Shown: positions 8,782 to 17,775, counted from the first letter of the stretch. The stretch: DNA of 64,000 nt from an uncultured Lachnospiraceae bacterium (GCA_900544685.1 UQWA01000001.1:144410-208409), one strand, 5' to 3'. Program-made: numbers and translations. Notes: generated from the letters alone by a model not told the origin.

Positions 8782-9873
8782 ATGGCATATAGAAAAATGA
8801 ATTATGAGAAACTGAGAGAATTGTCCAAACTGGTTTTTATGAAATATGGCTATTCAGAAGAAGATGCAGAGACCATTACAGATGTTTTATTGAAAGCAGA
8901 TTTGATGGGGATAGAGTCCCATGGTGTACAGAGAATGACTTTGTATCCATTCGGAATCAGTATTGGAAGAATTAAAGTAGACGCAAAACCGGAAATTGTA
9001 AGAGAAACACCATTGAGTGCGGTTATCGATGCTCATGATGGAATGGGACAGATCGCAGGCGTGAAAGCTATGAAACTGGCTATCGAAAAAGCAAAACAGC
9101 ATGGCATGGGCTTTACAGTCGTAAGAAATTCGAATCATTATGGAATAGCAGGATATTACTCTCTGATGGCAGCCGAAGAGGGACTTGTAGGTATGTCTAT
9201 GACGAATACACAGGCATTGGTAGTTCCTACATTTGGTCAGAAACCAATACTTGGCACAAATCCTATTGCATTTACAGTTCCGGCAAAACCGTATCCATTC
9301 CATCTGGATATGTCTACAAGTGTAGTAACAGCAGGAAAGATGGAAGTTTATGCAAAAAACAAAAAACCTTGCCCGGAAGGCTGGCTGGTGGATGAAAACG
9401 GCGCTGTAAACACAGATGCAGGTGTTTTTGTGGCAAATCGTGGCACTGGTCGTGGCGGTCTGCTTCCGATTGGCGGTGCAGGTGAGCTCCATAGTGGTCA
9501 TAAAGGATATGGTATGTCTATGTTAGTGGAAATTATGACAGGCATTTTTGCAGGAGGTGTGACCAGTTCAGGTGTTCGTGTGGTGAAAGAAAAGGAATTA
9601 TGTTGTCATATGTTCTGGGCAATAGATCCTGCAATGTTTAATGAAGATAAAGAAGAAATTTTTAAGCATCTTTCTGAATTCCTTCAGATGATTCGTGATT
9701 CCGATAAAGCAGAGGGACACGATCGTATTTACACACATGGTGAAAAAGAATTTGAAAACATGGAAAAGGTGAAAAAGGAAGGTGTATCTGTTAATGATGC
9801 AACCTATGATGAAATAAGAAAACTCAGTGAGAAACTGGGAATCTGCGCTGCTGACTATTTGGTGGAAGTGTAG
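8782..9873 (+). CDS. Ldh-family (malate/L-lactate/ureidoglycolate-type) dehydrogenase
   Basis: The 363-residue protein belongs to the LDH2/MDG2 oxidoreductase family (YlbC, YiaK, ComC, AllD), which is unrelated to classical lactate dehydrogenase. Signatures are ADLMGIESHGVQRM near residue 40 with the catalytic histidine, VVRNSNHYGIAGYY near 115 and GHKGYGMSMLVEI near 240. These enzymes interconvert 2-hydroxyacids and 2-oxoacids with NAD(P)H. The gene lies 60 bases after the AEC carrier without a terminator between them and is followed by a strong terminator, so it ends the malic enzyme operon. It probably feeds a 2-hydroxyacid into the pathway. Confidence 0.88.
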   Translation: MAYRKMNYEKLRELSKLVFMKYGYSEEDAETITDVLLKADLMGIESHGVQRMTLYPFGISIGRIKVDAKPEIVRETPLSAVIDAHDGMGQIAGVKAMKLAIEKAKQHGMGFTVVRNSNHYGIAGYYSLMAAEEGLVGMSMTNTQALVVPTFGQKPILGTNPIAFTVPAKPYPFHLDMSTSVVTAGKMEVYAKNKKPCPEGWLVDENGAVNTDAGVFVANRGTGRGGLLPIGGAGELHSGHKGYGMSMLVEIMTGIFAGGVTSSGVRVVKEKELCCHMFWAIDPAMFNEDKEEIFKHLSEFLQMIRDSDKAEGHDRIYTHGEKEFENMEKVKKEGVSVNDATYDEIRKLSEKLGICAADYLVEV

Positions 9874-9902
9874 CTGTTAAAAGGTAAGTGACCCTTTGAA
9901 AC

Positions 9903-9957
9903 GGGACTGATCTGAATACTGAGATGAAATTCGAATGTATTCGGATCAGTCCCCTTT
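9903..9957 (+). terminator. Long-stem intrinsic terminator
   Basis: GGGACTGATC (9903-9912) pairs with GATCAGTCCC (9944-9953), continued by GAATAC/GTATTC after one mismatch. The right arm runs into CTTT. It closes the malic enzyme operon before the TRAP promoter. Confidence 0.85.
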
Positions 9958-10054
9958 CTGTTTGCGTACAGATTTGGTATATATCTGGAAAGTAGAAAAA
10001 ACAAAGTCATATTTGTGCAAAAGTTCCAAAAAAGAAAAATACTTAAAATAATTA

Positions 10055-10130
10055 TTGACTAATTTTAATATAACTGTTAAAGTATGTTCATGGGTAGGAC
10101 ATCATACAATAACACAATAATACAATGTAT
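10055..10130 (+). promoter_or_regulatory. TRAP operon promoter with operator half-sites (site 2)
   Basis: TTGACT (10055-10060) and a weak -10 TAAAGT (10078-10083) are spaced by 17. Downstream, ATCATACAAT (10101-10110) is identical to one arm of the operator at 14480-14489, and ATAATACAAT (10117-10126) repeats it once more in the same orientation. The left arm expected for a 10-8-10 palindrome is not conserved, so this site may be weaker or bound differently from sites 1 and 3. Confidence 0.5.
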
Positions 10131-10148
10131 AGCGAAAGGGGTATGAAA

Positions 10149-11207
10149 ATGAAATTAAGAAAAAGTGTGATCGCAACTCTTGTATCAGTAACAATGTTAG
10201 CAGTGGGGCTGGGCGCTTCAGCACAGGCAGATGACAATGTAGTAAAAATTGCATTTACAGATGCACCGACACTTAAAGTTGGTGATATGGAGATTTATCA
10301 CCCATCCTATGCAGCAATGCTGGCATTCAAAGGGGCATTTGAGAAAAGCACAAATGGAGAGTACAGCGTTGAATTATATCCAAACGGAACACTCGGTGAT
10401 GCGGCTTCGACTATGGAACAGATGTTAATCGGAACTCTTCAGGGAAGTACACCGGCTGATGGCGCACTTTCCGCATTTGCACCGGACATTCAGGCGTTCA
10501 CGGTTCCATATTTGTTCTCTGAAGTAACGGTAGCCTATGATGTGTTGGATGGTGAATTTTGCCAGAATTTATTTAATGATATTGCAGAAGAAACCGGAAT
10601 ACGAGTAATCGCATCATATGACAACGGTGGATTCAGACACTTTACAAACAGCAAGAAAGAAATCAAAACAGCAGCGGATATGGAAGGATTAAATATTCGT
10701 GTTATGGACAGCCCGGTATATTTGAAACTGATAGAGTCTCTTGGCGCATCTGCTACACCGGTTGCTTTCCTTGAACTGTACAGCGCATTACAGACTGGTG
10801 TGGTAGACGGACAGGAAAACTCAGCAGTTACTACACTTGGTGCATCCTTGAATGAAGTTCAGAAATATTGCACACTGGATGGTCATCTTCTTGGACTTGC
10901 ATTTTTGACAGTCAGTGAGAGCTGGTATCAGAGCCTTGATGCAGAGACACAGAAAAAAGTTCTTATTGCAGGAGAAGAAGCTTCTATCGCAGCACGCGGC
11001 ACCTGTCGTTATGCAGAATCAATAGCAATCAATACTTTGTCAGAAGAAGGCGTGCAGGTTTATTCACCTACAGCAGAAGAACTGGAAACATTTAAAGTAT
11101 CACAGGAACCGGTTATTGAATATCTGAAAACTGAAATTGATCCAGAAGTAGTAGATGGATTGTTAGGAGCTGTTGAGGAAGAAGAGATAAAAGCAGGTCT
11201 CAAGTAA
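10149..11207 (+). CDS. dctP: TRAP transporter substrate-binding protein (DctP family)
   Basis: The 352-residue product starts with a Sec signal peptide (positive MKLRKS, hydrophobic core, cleavage near SAQADD) and is a DctP/SBP_bac_7 protein. The segment NIRVMDSPVYLKLIESLGASATPVAFLELYSALQTGVVDGQENS contains the family's arginine clamp for the substrate carboxylate. The start at 10149 lies 8 bases after GCGAAAGGGG; upstream in-frame ATGs are too close to or precede that site. It delivers an organic acid to the DctQ/DctM membrane pair encoded next. Context points to a hydroxyacid or sugar acid, not necessarily a C4-dicarboxylate. Confidence 0.92.
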   Translation: MKLRKSVIATLVSVTMLAVGLGASAQADDNVVKIAFTDAPTLKVGDMEIYHPSYAAMLAFKGAFEKSTNGEYSVELYPNGTLGDAASTMEQMLIGTLQGSTPADGALSAFAPDIQAFTVPYLFSEVTVAYDVLDGEFCQNLFNDIAEETGIRVIASYDNGGFRHFTNSKKEIKTAADMEGLNIRVMDSPVYLKLIESLGASATPVAFLELYSALQTGVVDGQENSAVTTLGASLNEVQKYCTLDGHLLGLAFLTVSESWYQSLDAETQKKVLIAGEEASIAARGTCRYAESIAINTLSEEGVQVYSPTAEELETFKVSQEPVIEYLKTEIDPEVVDGLLGAVEEEEIKAGLK

Positions 11208-11248
11208 AAGGAAACCTGAAGGATATATATTAACAGGCGAGAATAAAA

Positions 11249-11288
11249 TCTGCGGATGATCTGTCTGGATGATCCGCAGAATTATTTT
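11249..11288 (+). terminator. Intercistronic terminator-like hairpin between dctP and dctQ
   Basis: TCTGCGGAT (11249-11257) pairs with ATCCGCAGA (11272-11280), extended inward after one mismatch, and is followed by ATTATTTTTT. It lies inside the operon, so partial termination or 3'-end protection would give more binding protein than permease mRNA. Confidence 0.75.
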
Positions 11289-11308
11289 TTCAGAGTGGAG
11301 GGATAAAC

Positions 11309-11797
11309 GTGGAGGTCATAAAAAAAATCAGTTCTGCAATTGATAAAGCGATAACGGTTATCTGCATTATCTTAATGGCAGCAATGACAGTGATAGTTTT
11401 AATTCAGGTATCGACGAGATTCTTACCTGTAAGAAATCCAAATTGGACAGAAGAATTGTCCAGATATTTGATGATTTACATAGCATACCTTGGAGCAAGT
11501 ACGGGAATTAAAGAATGGTCGAATGTTGGGGTTGACTTTATTATCACACGGCTTCCGGGGATCGGCAGATATATTTTGAATATAATTATTCGATTGGCAA
11601 TTCTGGTATTTTGGTGTCTGGCATTATATTTATCTGTACAGGTATTTCCGAAGACCGGTCTTTATCAGAAAAGTGCATCCATGGGATTCCCTCTTTTATA
11701 TGCACAGTGCTCCATTATTATTGGATCCTGCTTATGCATTATTCAGGGGATTTGTCAGATTATCACATATATAGCGGGAGGTGTTAAAAATGCTTGA
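11309..11797 (+). CDS. dctQ: TRAP transporter small membrane subunit (DctQ)
   Basis: The 162-residue protein has four hydrophobic segments and the DctQ signature NPNWTEELSRYLMIYIAYLG around residues 42-61. It starts with GTG, preceded by GGAGGG at a normal distance. DctQ pairs with DctM in the sodium-driven TRAP translocator. It overlaps dctM by 8 bases. Confidence 0.9.
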   Translation: MEVIKKISSAIDKAITVICIILMAAMTVIVLIQVSTRFLPVRNPNWTEELSRYLMIYIAYLGASTGIKEWSNVGVDFIITRLPGIGRYILNIIIRLAILVFWCLALYLSVQVFPKTGLYQKSASMGFPLLYAQCSIIIGSCLCIIQGICQIITYIAGGVKNA

Positions 11798-13076
11798 ATT
11801 TGGTATTGCAACCGTTTTACTGATTGGAACCATTTTAATTGGTTTTCCCATAGCATTTTCGATTGGTATTACAACAGTGATTTACATTTTGATGACGAAT
11901 CCGGCCAATATTTCAGCAATTCCGATTCGTATGTTTTCAGGTATTAATTCATTTACATTGATGGCATTACCGCTGTTTATGCTGGCAGCTGAGATTATGA
12001 TCCGGACAGGGATTTCTTCAAAACTTTTTGACTTTGTGCGTATTACCCGATTTGGAAAAAAGAGAGGCGGCTTGGCCTATGTAAATATTCTGGTAAGTAC
12101 AATTTTTGGAAGTATATCAGGTGCAGCTCTTTCAGATATTGCAGGGCTTGGTGCAGTAGAACTTCAGGCTATGGACGAAGACGGTTATGATAAAGGATTT
12201 TCCTGTGCTGTAACAGCAGCTTCTTCTATCCAGAGTCCGCTGATTCCACCGAGTAATGTAGCAATTCTTTATGCAGGAACAATGGCATTATCCGTTGGTG
12301 CAGTGCTGTACGCAGGTCTGATTCCGGGACTGTTACTTGCTTTTGGTGAAATGGCATATGTGAAGCTGAATTCCAAAAAATTCCCTATGCATGAAAAAGA
12401 ATATACAAAAGAAGAAAAGAAAGATATCCGTAAGCGCGGTCTGATCGCTATGGGAATGCCACTGATTATTCTGATTGGCATTACAGCAGGGATTGTAACC
12501 CCGACAGAAGCGGCAGCAGTAGCAGTTTTGTATGCACTGATCGTAGGTATCTTTGTATTTCATAATCTGACACTTGAGATGGTCATTAGTTCTTTAAAAG
12601 CAGCTGGAAAGACCACTGCGAACTTGTTTATTATTACATCTTTATCTGCAGTATTTGCATGGGCAATTGGTGTAGAAAACATACCGGCACAGCTCACAGC
12701 ATTTATGATGTCTGTAACGGAAAGTAAATATGTGATGCTGTTAATTATTAACCTGATTTTCCTGATTGTAGGAATGTGGATGGAGACATCAGCTGCGATT
12801 CTTCTGTTTGTCCCGATTCTGGCACCTATGGTAACTTCTATGGGAGTACATCCAGTGCATTTCGCAGTGATTGTAATTGTGAATTTAACGGTTGGACTGA
12901 TTACACCACCTGTAGGTGTAGTATTGTATGCAGTTGCAAATGTAGGAAAAGAGAAGTTCGAGACTGTAGTAAAATCCACAATGCCGTTCATACTTATGGG
13001 CTTCGCATTGGTACTGCTGCTGACTTTTGTACCGGAATTATGCCTGTTCCTGCCACGTATCATGGGATTCCTGTAA
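11790..13076 (+). CDS. dctM: TRAP transporter large membrane subunit (DctM)
   Basis: The 428-residue protein has about twelve hydrophobic helices. It carries DctM hallmarks: GISSKLFDF, FGSISGAALSDIAGLG, SPLIPPSNVAILYAG and the C-terminal LTVGLITPPVGVVLY. It forms the transport channel with DctQ. The ATG at 11790 is preferred to an in-frame GTG at 11781 because GGGAGGTG supplies a ribosome site. Substrate specificity comes from the DctP protein encoded upstream and is not evident here. Confidence 0.93.
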   Translation: MLEFGIATVLLIGTILIGFPIAFSIGITTVIYILMTNPANISAIPIRMFSGINSFTLMALPLFMLAAEIMIRTGISSKLFDFVRITRFGKKRGGLAYVNILVSTIFGSISGAALSDIAGLGAVELQAMDEDGYDKGFSCAVTAASSIQSPLIPPSNVAILYAGTMALSVGAVLYAGLIPGLLLAFGEMAYVKLNSKKFPMHEKEYTKEEKKDIRKRGLIAMGMPLIILIGITAGIVTPTEAAAVAVLYALIVGIFVFHNLTLEMVISSLKAAGKTTANLFIITSLSAVFAWAIGVENIPAQLTAFMMSVTESKYVMLLIINLIFLIVGMWMETSAAILLFVPILAPMVTSMGVHPVHFAVIVIVNLTVGLITPPVGVVLYAVANVGKEKFETVVKSTMPFILMGFALVLLLTFVPELCLFLPRIMGFL

Positions 13077-13100
13077 ACCATACAAGAGAGGTACTGAAAA

Positions 13101-14423
13101 ATGATTTTTGATAAGCTGTTAGAGGAAACAAGAATTCCCAAAATGGTAAAAGTAAAGTATCACATTCAGCGCGGAGAGGTGAGTGCCAGCCAGATTCCTG
13201 CTATTATCAGAGAATCACTGGAAAGTCAGCATCTCCTGGATCGAATTGAGGAAGGAAAAACGGTTGCACTGACTTGCGGAAGCAGGGAAATCTGTAATAT
13301 TGATATTATTCTTCGCAGTGTGATCGAATTGCTGAAAGAAAAAGGGGCAGAACCGTTTATTTTTCCTGCAATGGGAAGTCACGGCGGGGCTAATGCAGAA
13401 GGACAGAAAGAGATTCTGGCAGGTTATGGTGTTACAGAAGAAACCATGGGCGTACCTGTTAAAGCTTCTATGGATACGGTAATTCTTGGAAAGAGTCCAA
13501 AGGGGCTGGAGGTTCATTTTGATAAGTATGCGGATGAGGCAGATTATGTAATCCCGATTGGAAGAGTGAAACCACATACAGATTTCAGAGGGAAAATAGA
13601 GAGTGGTCTGATGAAGATGCTGACGATCGGCTGTGGAAAACAGCATGGTGCCAACATATGCCATACGCTGGGATTCCCTATGATGGCGGAAAATGTAACA
13701 GAGATCGCCAGAGTAATTTTGGAAAAGAAACAGATTCCATTTGGTATTGCCATTGTAGAGGATGCCTTTCATGGCACCTATAAGATACAGGCAATTGCAG
13801 GTGAAAAGATTGAAGAAGAGGAAGAAAAACTGCTGATCCAGGCGAAAGCGCTGGTTCCGGGCATTCCTTTTGATAAAGTGGATGTTCTGGTACTGGATGA
13901 GATCGGAAAAGATGTGAGTGGAGCAGGAATGGATCCGAATGTTACGGGACGTTCCAGTATGCTTGGGCGTTGGAAACCATTTATTGAGCGTATTGTAGTG
14001 TTGGATCTTACAGAAAAATCGCATCATAACGGATGCGGAATTGGAGGAGCAGATATTACGACTCAGAGATTTTTTGAAAAAATGGATTTTGTGACCTCCT
14101 ACCCAAATGGAATTACCAGTCATGATCCTTGCAGTATGAGAATTCCGCCTGTAATGCCTAATGATGAATGTGCAGTTAAGATGGCTTTGCAGACCTGTAT
14201 GGATAATGACAGAACTATGGATTACAGAATGGTTTGGATGAAGAATACACTTCATGTAGAGTCTTTCTGGATTTCTGAATCATTAGTGGAGGAGGCAAAA
14301 AAGAATCCGTCTCTGACGATAGAGAGTGAGCCTGAAGAGATTCCGTTTAACGAGAATGGAAATGTCATTTGGCTGCAGGAACCTGTTCAGACATACGGTG
14401 TACATGAGAATCAAAAAAGATGA
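13101..14423 (+). CDS. LarA-family nickel-pincer racemase/epimerase homologue
   Basis: The 440-residue protein has the DUF2088/LarA N-terminal fold with the AMGSHGGA segment near residue 93 and the histidine- and lysine-containing GRVKPHTDFRGKIESGLMKM region near residue 155. LarA uses a nickel-pincer nucleotide to racemise lactate by hydride transfer, and several paralogous groups act on other 2-hydroxyacids. It lies 24 bases after dctM in the TRAP operon, so it probably acts on the imported acid. The cofactor genes larB, larC and larE are not in this window. Superfamily is fairly clear; specificity is unknown. Confidence 0.78.
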   Translation: MIFDKLLEETRIPKMVKVKYHIQRGEVSASQIPAIIRESLESQHLLDRIEEGKTVALTCGSREICNIDIILRSVIELLKEKGAEPFIFPAMGSHGGANAEGQKEILAGYGVTEETMGVPVKASMDTVILGKSPKGLEVHFDKYADEADYVIPIGRVKPHTDFRGKIESGLMKMLTIGCGKQHGANICHTLGFPMMAENVTEIARVILEKKQIPFGIAIVEDAFHGTYKIQAIAGEKIEEEEEKLLIQAKALVPGIPFDKVDVLVLDEIGKDVSGAGMDPNVTGRSSMLGRWKPFIERIVVLDLTEKSHHNGCGIGGADITTQRFFEKMDFVTSYPNGITSHDPCSMRIPPVMPNDECAVKMALQTCMDNDRTMDYRMVWMKNTLHVESFWISESLVEEAKKNPSLTIESEPEEIPFNENGNVIWLQEPVQTYGVHENQKR

Positions 14424-14442
14424 GAAATATTAGTTTTTAGTA

Positions 14443-14489
14443 TTGACGAAAAAGAAACAATATTGTATGATTATAACACATCATACAAT
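14443..14489 (+). promoter_or_regulatory. Promoter overlapped by a perfect GntR-type operator (site 3)
   Basis: TTGACG (14443-14448) and TATGAT (14466-14471) are spaced by 17. ATTGTATGAT (14462-14471) and ATCATACAAT (14480-14489) form a perfect 10-base inverted repeat with an 8-base spacer, the left arm containing the -10 box exactly as at site 1. A further ATACAA lies just downstream. It drives the two aldolase-family genes. The FCD-type GntR protein at 16737 is the natural candidate ligand. Confidence 0.78.
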
Positions 14490-14528
14490 CATACAAAACG
14501 TAAGGAGAGGAAAAGGAGGCAATTAAGA

Positions 14529-15404
14529 ATGTCAAAAAAGATTGCGGGAATTATCCCGCCAATTGTTACTCCATTTGATCCGGATGGTTCAATTAATCTG
14601 AAATTGGCAGAGAAAGAAATGAAGATTTGTCTGGACGCAGGAGTGCATGGTATCAGTGTTGGAGGCAGTACAGGAGAAGGACCTACACTTCGGGATGAAG
14701 AACTGGTAGAACTGATCGGTGTTGCAAAGAAACTTCTGAAAGAAGAACAGAGTCTGGTATGTGGTGTTATGCGGACCTGTACAAGAGATGCGGTACGTGC
14801 CGGGCTGGCAGCAAAAGAGGCTGGTGCAGATGCCATTATGGTAACACCACCGGCATATAACGTATTAGTTCCGAATGAACAGGGAATGTTCGATTATTAC
14901 AGCACCATATCAAAAGAAGTGCAGCTTCCGATTATTATTTACAACGTAATTCCTCAGAATACCATTCTTCCTGGACTGTTTAAACGTCTGGTAGACGAAA
15001 CCGAGTATGTACGAGGTGTAAAGCAAAGCGTGGGAAGTGTTCCTGCATTGTATGCAATGAAAATGGCAGTTGGTGATAAAGGCGATGTTTATGCTGCTAC
15101 AGATGATATGCTGTATACCTGCTATGAACTGGGAGCAAGCGGTGCGATTTCCGCAATTCTTTCCGTATTCCCGAAAGAATGTGTAGACATGTTCAACTAT
15201 CAGCAAAATGGCGAAAAGGAAAAAGCTTTTGCAATACAGAATGCCTTATATAACAAATGGCAGTGTCTTGGCGGCAATCAGTTCCCAATTCGTTTGAAAT
15301 ATGCGTTAGAAGTTCTTGGACGCGAGCCGGGGCTCTGCAGAAGTCCGATTACTTACCTGCCTGACGACGAGAAAGCAAAGATCAGAGCAGCATTTATGGA
15401 ATAA
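14529..15404 (+). CDS. Dihydrodipicolinate synthase-family aldolase 1
   Basis: The 291-residue protein is a class I (Schiff base) aldolase of the DapA/NanA family. It has the GGSTGEGPTL substrate loop near residue 44, the tyrosine of IIYNVIPQN near 138 and the Schiff-base lysine in RGVKQSVGS near 165. AAAAGGAGGC lies upstream of the ATG at 14529, which rules out the longer reading from 14463. Because it is under operator site 3 and close to TRAP and racemase genes, a catabolic role (cleaving a 2-keto-3-deoxy acid, or a related lyase/dehydratase step) is likelier than lysine synthesis. Confidence 0.88.
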   Translation: MSKKIAGIIPPIVTPFDPDGSINLKLAEKEMKICLDAGVHGISVGGSTGEGPTLRDEELVELIGVAKKLLKEEQSLVCGVMRTCTRDAVRAGLAAKEAGADAIMVTPPAYNVLVPNEQGMFDYYSTISKEVQLPIIIYNVIPQNTILPGLFKRLVDETEYVRGVKQSVGSVPALYAMKMAVGDKGDVYAATDDMLYTCYELGASGAISAILSVFPKECVDMFNYQQNGEKEKAFAIQNALYNKWQCLGGNQFPIRLKYALEVLGREPGLCRSPITYLPDDEKAKIRAAFME

Positions 15405-15457
15405 AGTTTTTACAGAAATAAAATAAAAAAATTATATATAAGCGGAGGGTTAAAAAA

Positions 15458-16378
15458 ATGACTTTTAAAGAAAAATACGGACAGATTCTGTTACCATTAA
15501 TTACACCATATGGTGAAAATGAAGAAGTAAAATATGACACATATGAAGAACTGATCAACTATCTGGCAAAAGAAGATCTTTGTGATACCTTTATCGTAAC
15601 AGGTACTACCGGTGAAGCATCTCTCCTTACATTTGATGAAAGAGTAAAACTGATGCAGACCGCAGTTAAAGCAGCAGCTGGTAAAAAACCGGTAATCGCC
15701 GGTACAGGATGTGCATCTACCAAAGAGACCATTGCACTTACAAAAGAAGCTGCAAAGCTTGGAATTGAAGTGTGCATGATCGTAGTTCCATTTTATAACA
15801 AACCAACCCAGGAAGGTATCTACAGACATTACAAAGCAATTGCAGAGGCTTGCCCTGATACCAAAATTCTTCTTTACAATATCCCAATTTTCGTAGGTGT
15901 AAACCTGGAACCGGAAACAGTTGCAAGACTGGCAGCGATCGACAATATCATTGGTATCAAAGATGAAGCCGGAATTAATCCTACACAGGTTACAGATTTC
16001 TTCCTTGCAACCAAGGATGTAGATCCTGATTTCGTTATTTTCAATGGTGATGATATTATGTTACTGCCTACGATCGTTCAGGGTGCTATGGGACTGGTAA
16101 GTGGTGGCGCTCACATTTTCGGACATGAAATCCGTGAGATTTTCAAGGCATTTGAAAATGGAGAAAATGAGAAAGCAAAAGAGTTATTTGTTCCGATTTA
16201 CAGAGTGTGCAAATCAACCGGCCAGAATGGAAGAATTCTTCCGAACTCAATTCTCAGACCGGCAATTGAACTGGTAACAGGAATTAAACTTGGACCGGCA
16301 AGAAGTCCTCTTGCACCTGCTACAGAAGAAGAAATGGCAGTAACTACTGCAATTCTGAAAGAGATCGGAAAACTTTAA
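15458..16378 (+). CDS. Dihydrodipicolinate synthase-family aldolase 2
   Basis: The 306-residue protein is a second DapA-family member with GTTGEASLLT near residue 48, LLYNIPIFVG near 137 and the lysine of IIGIKDEAG near 165. It is only distantly similar to the protein encoded 54 bases upstream, so it is not a recent duplicate. Codon choice is regular and the ribosome site is AGCGGAGGG. Two paralogous aldolases in one operon suggest successive or alternative retro-aldol or dehydration steps on sugar acids. Precise activity cannot be deduced. Confidence 0.88.
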   Translation: MTFKEKYGQILLPLITPYGENEEVKYDTYEELINYLAKEDLCDTFIVTGTTGEASLLTFDERVKLMQTAVKAAAGKKPVIAGTGCASTKETIALTKEAAKLGIEVCMIVVPFYNKPTQEGIYRHYKAIAEACPDTKILLYNIPIFVGVNLEPETVARLAAIDNIIGIKDEAGINPTQVTDFFLATKDVDPDFVIFNGDDIMLLPTIVQGAMGLVSGGAHIFGHEIREIFKAFENGENEKAKELFVPIYRVCKSTGQNGRILPNSILRPAIELVTGIKLGPARSPLAPATEEEMAVTTAILKEIGKL

Positions 16379-16736
16379 GCAACCATTGAAGAATAATTTG
16401 CAATAGACGAAAAATGTTGTGAGAAAAAGATTGTGTCTGAAAAATTTATATGATATATTAAGCTTTAATTATAGTTGTATATAGAATACATAGTTCTTAA
16501 GTTCTTGCTGTGTATTTCGAAACAGTAAGAGTTCATATCAGACAGACATCGTGACTGAAAATTATTCCAATTATTAATGACCCAAGATGATAACTAGTAT
16601 ATGGATGCAGTGTTTTAATTTTCTTCAATCAATGCATATTTTGAAAGTTTTCTATGATATGATCATTCAGTTCTTCTGAATTACACAGATGTTTCGAACA
16701 GTCGTACCAAAGGAACAATACATAACAGGGGGAAGC
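16379..16736. other. Intergenic region before the GntR gene
   Basis: This AT-rich stretch contains a hairpin, TCTTGCTGT with ACAGTAAGA (about 16503-16530), without a T run, and no copy of the ATTGTATGAT operator. A TTGAAA box at 16641-16646 lacks a well-spaced partner. I see no gene in it. Confidence 0.5.
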
Positions 16737-17450
16737 ATGAAAGAGATACAAAGAATTTCAATAACAGATGCAGTGGTTGATAATATTAAGGAAATGATTG
16801 AGGCAGAAGAATATAAAGTTGGGGAAAAACTGCCGGCAGAAGCAAAACTCTGTGAAATGTTTAAAGTAAGCAGAACAAGTGTCAGAGAGGCACTGAGAGT
16901 ATTGCAGGCACTGGGGTATGTCGAGAATAAACCGGGAAAAGGTGCATTTGTGGCTGCCAATCATAAAGAAGACTCATCTTTGTGGTATGATGTGGAGAAT
17001 CCGCAGTTTACTGATTTTATGGATATTCGTATGGCAATGGAGACATTTGCAGTCCGTATAGCCGTGAAGAAGGCTTCAGAAAAAGATATAAAGAAGCTGG
17101 AAGAAATCCATCAGTCCTTTGTAGAAGCAAATGAGAACAAAGATATGGTGCGGATGATTATGCTTGATGAATTATTTCACACAACGATAGTGGGAATAAC
17201 GAAAAATCAGCTTCTGATCAATATTAACAGACAGCTTTTGGAAGCTTTTCGGGTATATCGTTCAGAATCTTTTACCGACCGTGATGTATATAAAAATGCG
17301 ATCGAGCCTCATGAAGCATTATTAGACTGTTTCCGTCACCATGATTATAAGAGAGCTGTGGATGAAATGAGAAATCATCTGAATATTACTACCAGTGATA
17401 TGGAGAAAATTCATAATAAAAATACTTCTGTCACGACGGAAAAATTGTAA
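16737..17450 (+). CDS. GntR-family regulator with FCD ligand domain
   Basis: The 237-residue protein has an N-terminal winged helix (residues 10-70; KLPAEAKLCEMFKVSRTSVREALRVLQALGYVENKPGKG) and a C-terminal all-helical FCD domain with the Asp/His metal ligands spread through DIRMAMETF, DELFHTTI and the late histidines. FadR-subfamily repressors respond to organic acids. The start is set by GGGGGAAGC immediately upstream. It is probably the repressor of the malate, TRAP and aldolase operons through the shared inverted repeat; no copy of that repeat precedes its own gene. Confidence 0.88.
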   Translation: MKEIQRISITDAVVDNIKEMIEAEEYKVGEKLPAEAKLCEMFKVSRTSVREALRVLQALGYVENKPGKGAFVAANHKEDSSLWYDVENPQFTDFMDIRMAMETFAVRIAVKKASEKDIKKLEEIHQSFVEANENKDMVRMIMLDELFHTTIVGITKNQLLININRQLLEAFRVYRSESFTDRDVYKNAIEPHEALLDCFRHHDYKRAVDEMRNHLNITTSDMEKIHNKNTSVTTEKL

Positions 17451-17737
17451 TATTCCTATCTATGTACGGCGTCAAACGGATAATGTCATTCGTGTTCCTG
17501 TTAAGAATGCAGGAGGTTATCTGTAATTTCTTCAGGGTAAGTACTACGGGAAATGTTTTATCGCGATGATTCAAAAAGACACATTCTTGCGTGGAAAAAT
17601 GATAAGGTATGCACTGGCAACATGAAAAAGTGAGAAATCAAGAGAAACACAGTGTCCATGCAGTACGCGAAGCCATATTGAAGAATCGTAAAGCTTTATG
17701 TCAGTCAGCAAATACGTAATCATTGTGTAAGCAAGCA
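17451..17737 (+). other. Intergenic region with possible gene remnant
   Basis: From 17449 one frame reads a peptide ending IPIYVRRQTDNVIRVPVKN..GGYL before a stop at about 17526, and the same frame continues as FLQGKYYGKCFIAM to a second stop. The composition is protein-like, but no start or recognisable domain is present, so it may be the decayed 3' end of a gene or chance. Nothing else is seen before the terminator at 17738. Confidence 0.25.
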
Positions 17738-17775
17738 AAACGGACTGTTTCTCCAGTGAGACAGCCCGTTTTTTT
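17738..17775 (+). terminator. Intrinsic terminator
   Basis: AAACGGACTGTTTCTC and GAGACAGCCCGTTT form a long stem with small mismatches, followed by a T run. It separates the GntR region from the sugar kinase operon. Confidence 0.85.

Noticed and set aside
13215..14255. Minus-strand frame of 346 codons
   Set aside because: Antisense shadow of the LarA-like gene without start signals.
16640..16670. TATGATATGATC near the GntR gene as a fourth operator
   Set aside because: It lacks the TACAAT half and inverted symmetry seen at the other sites.
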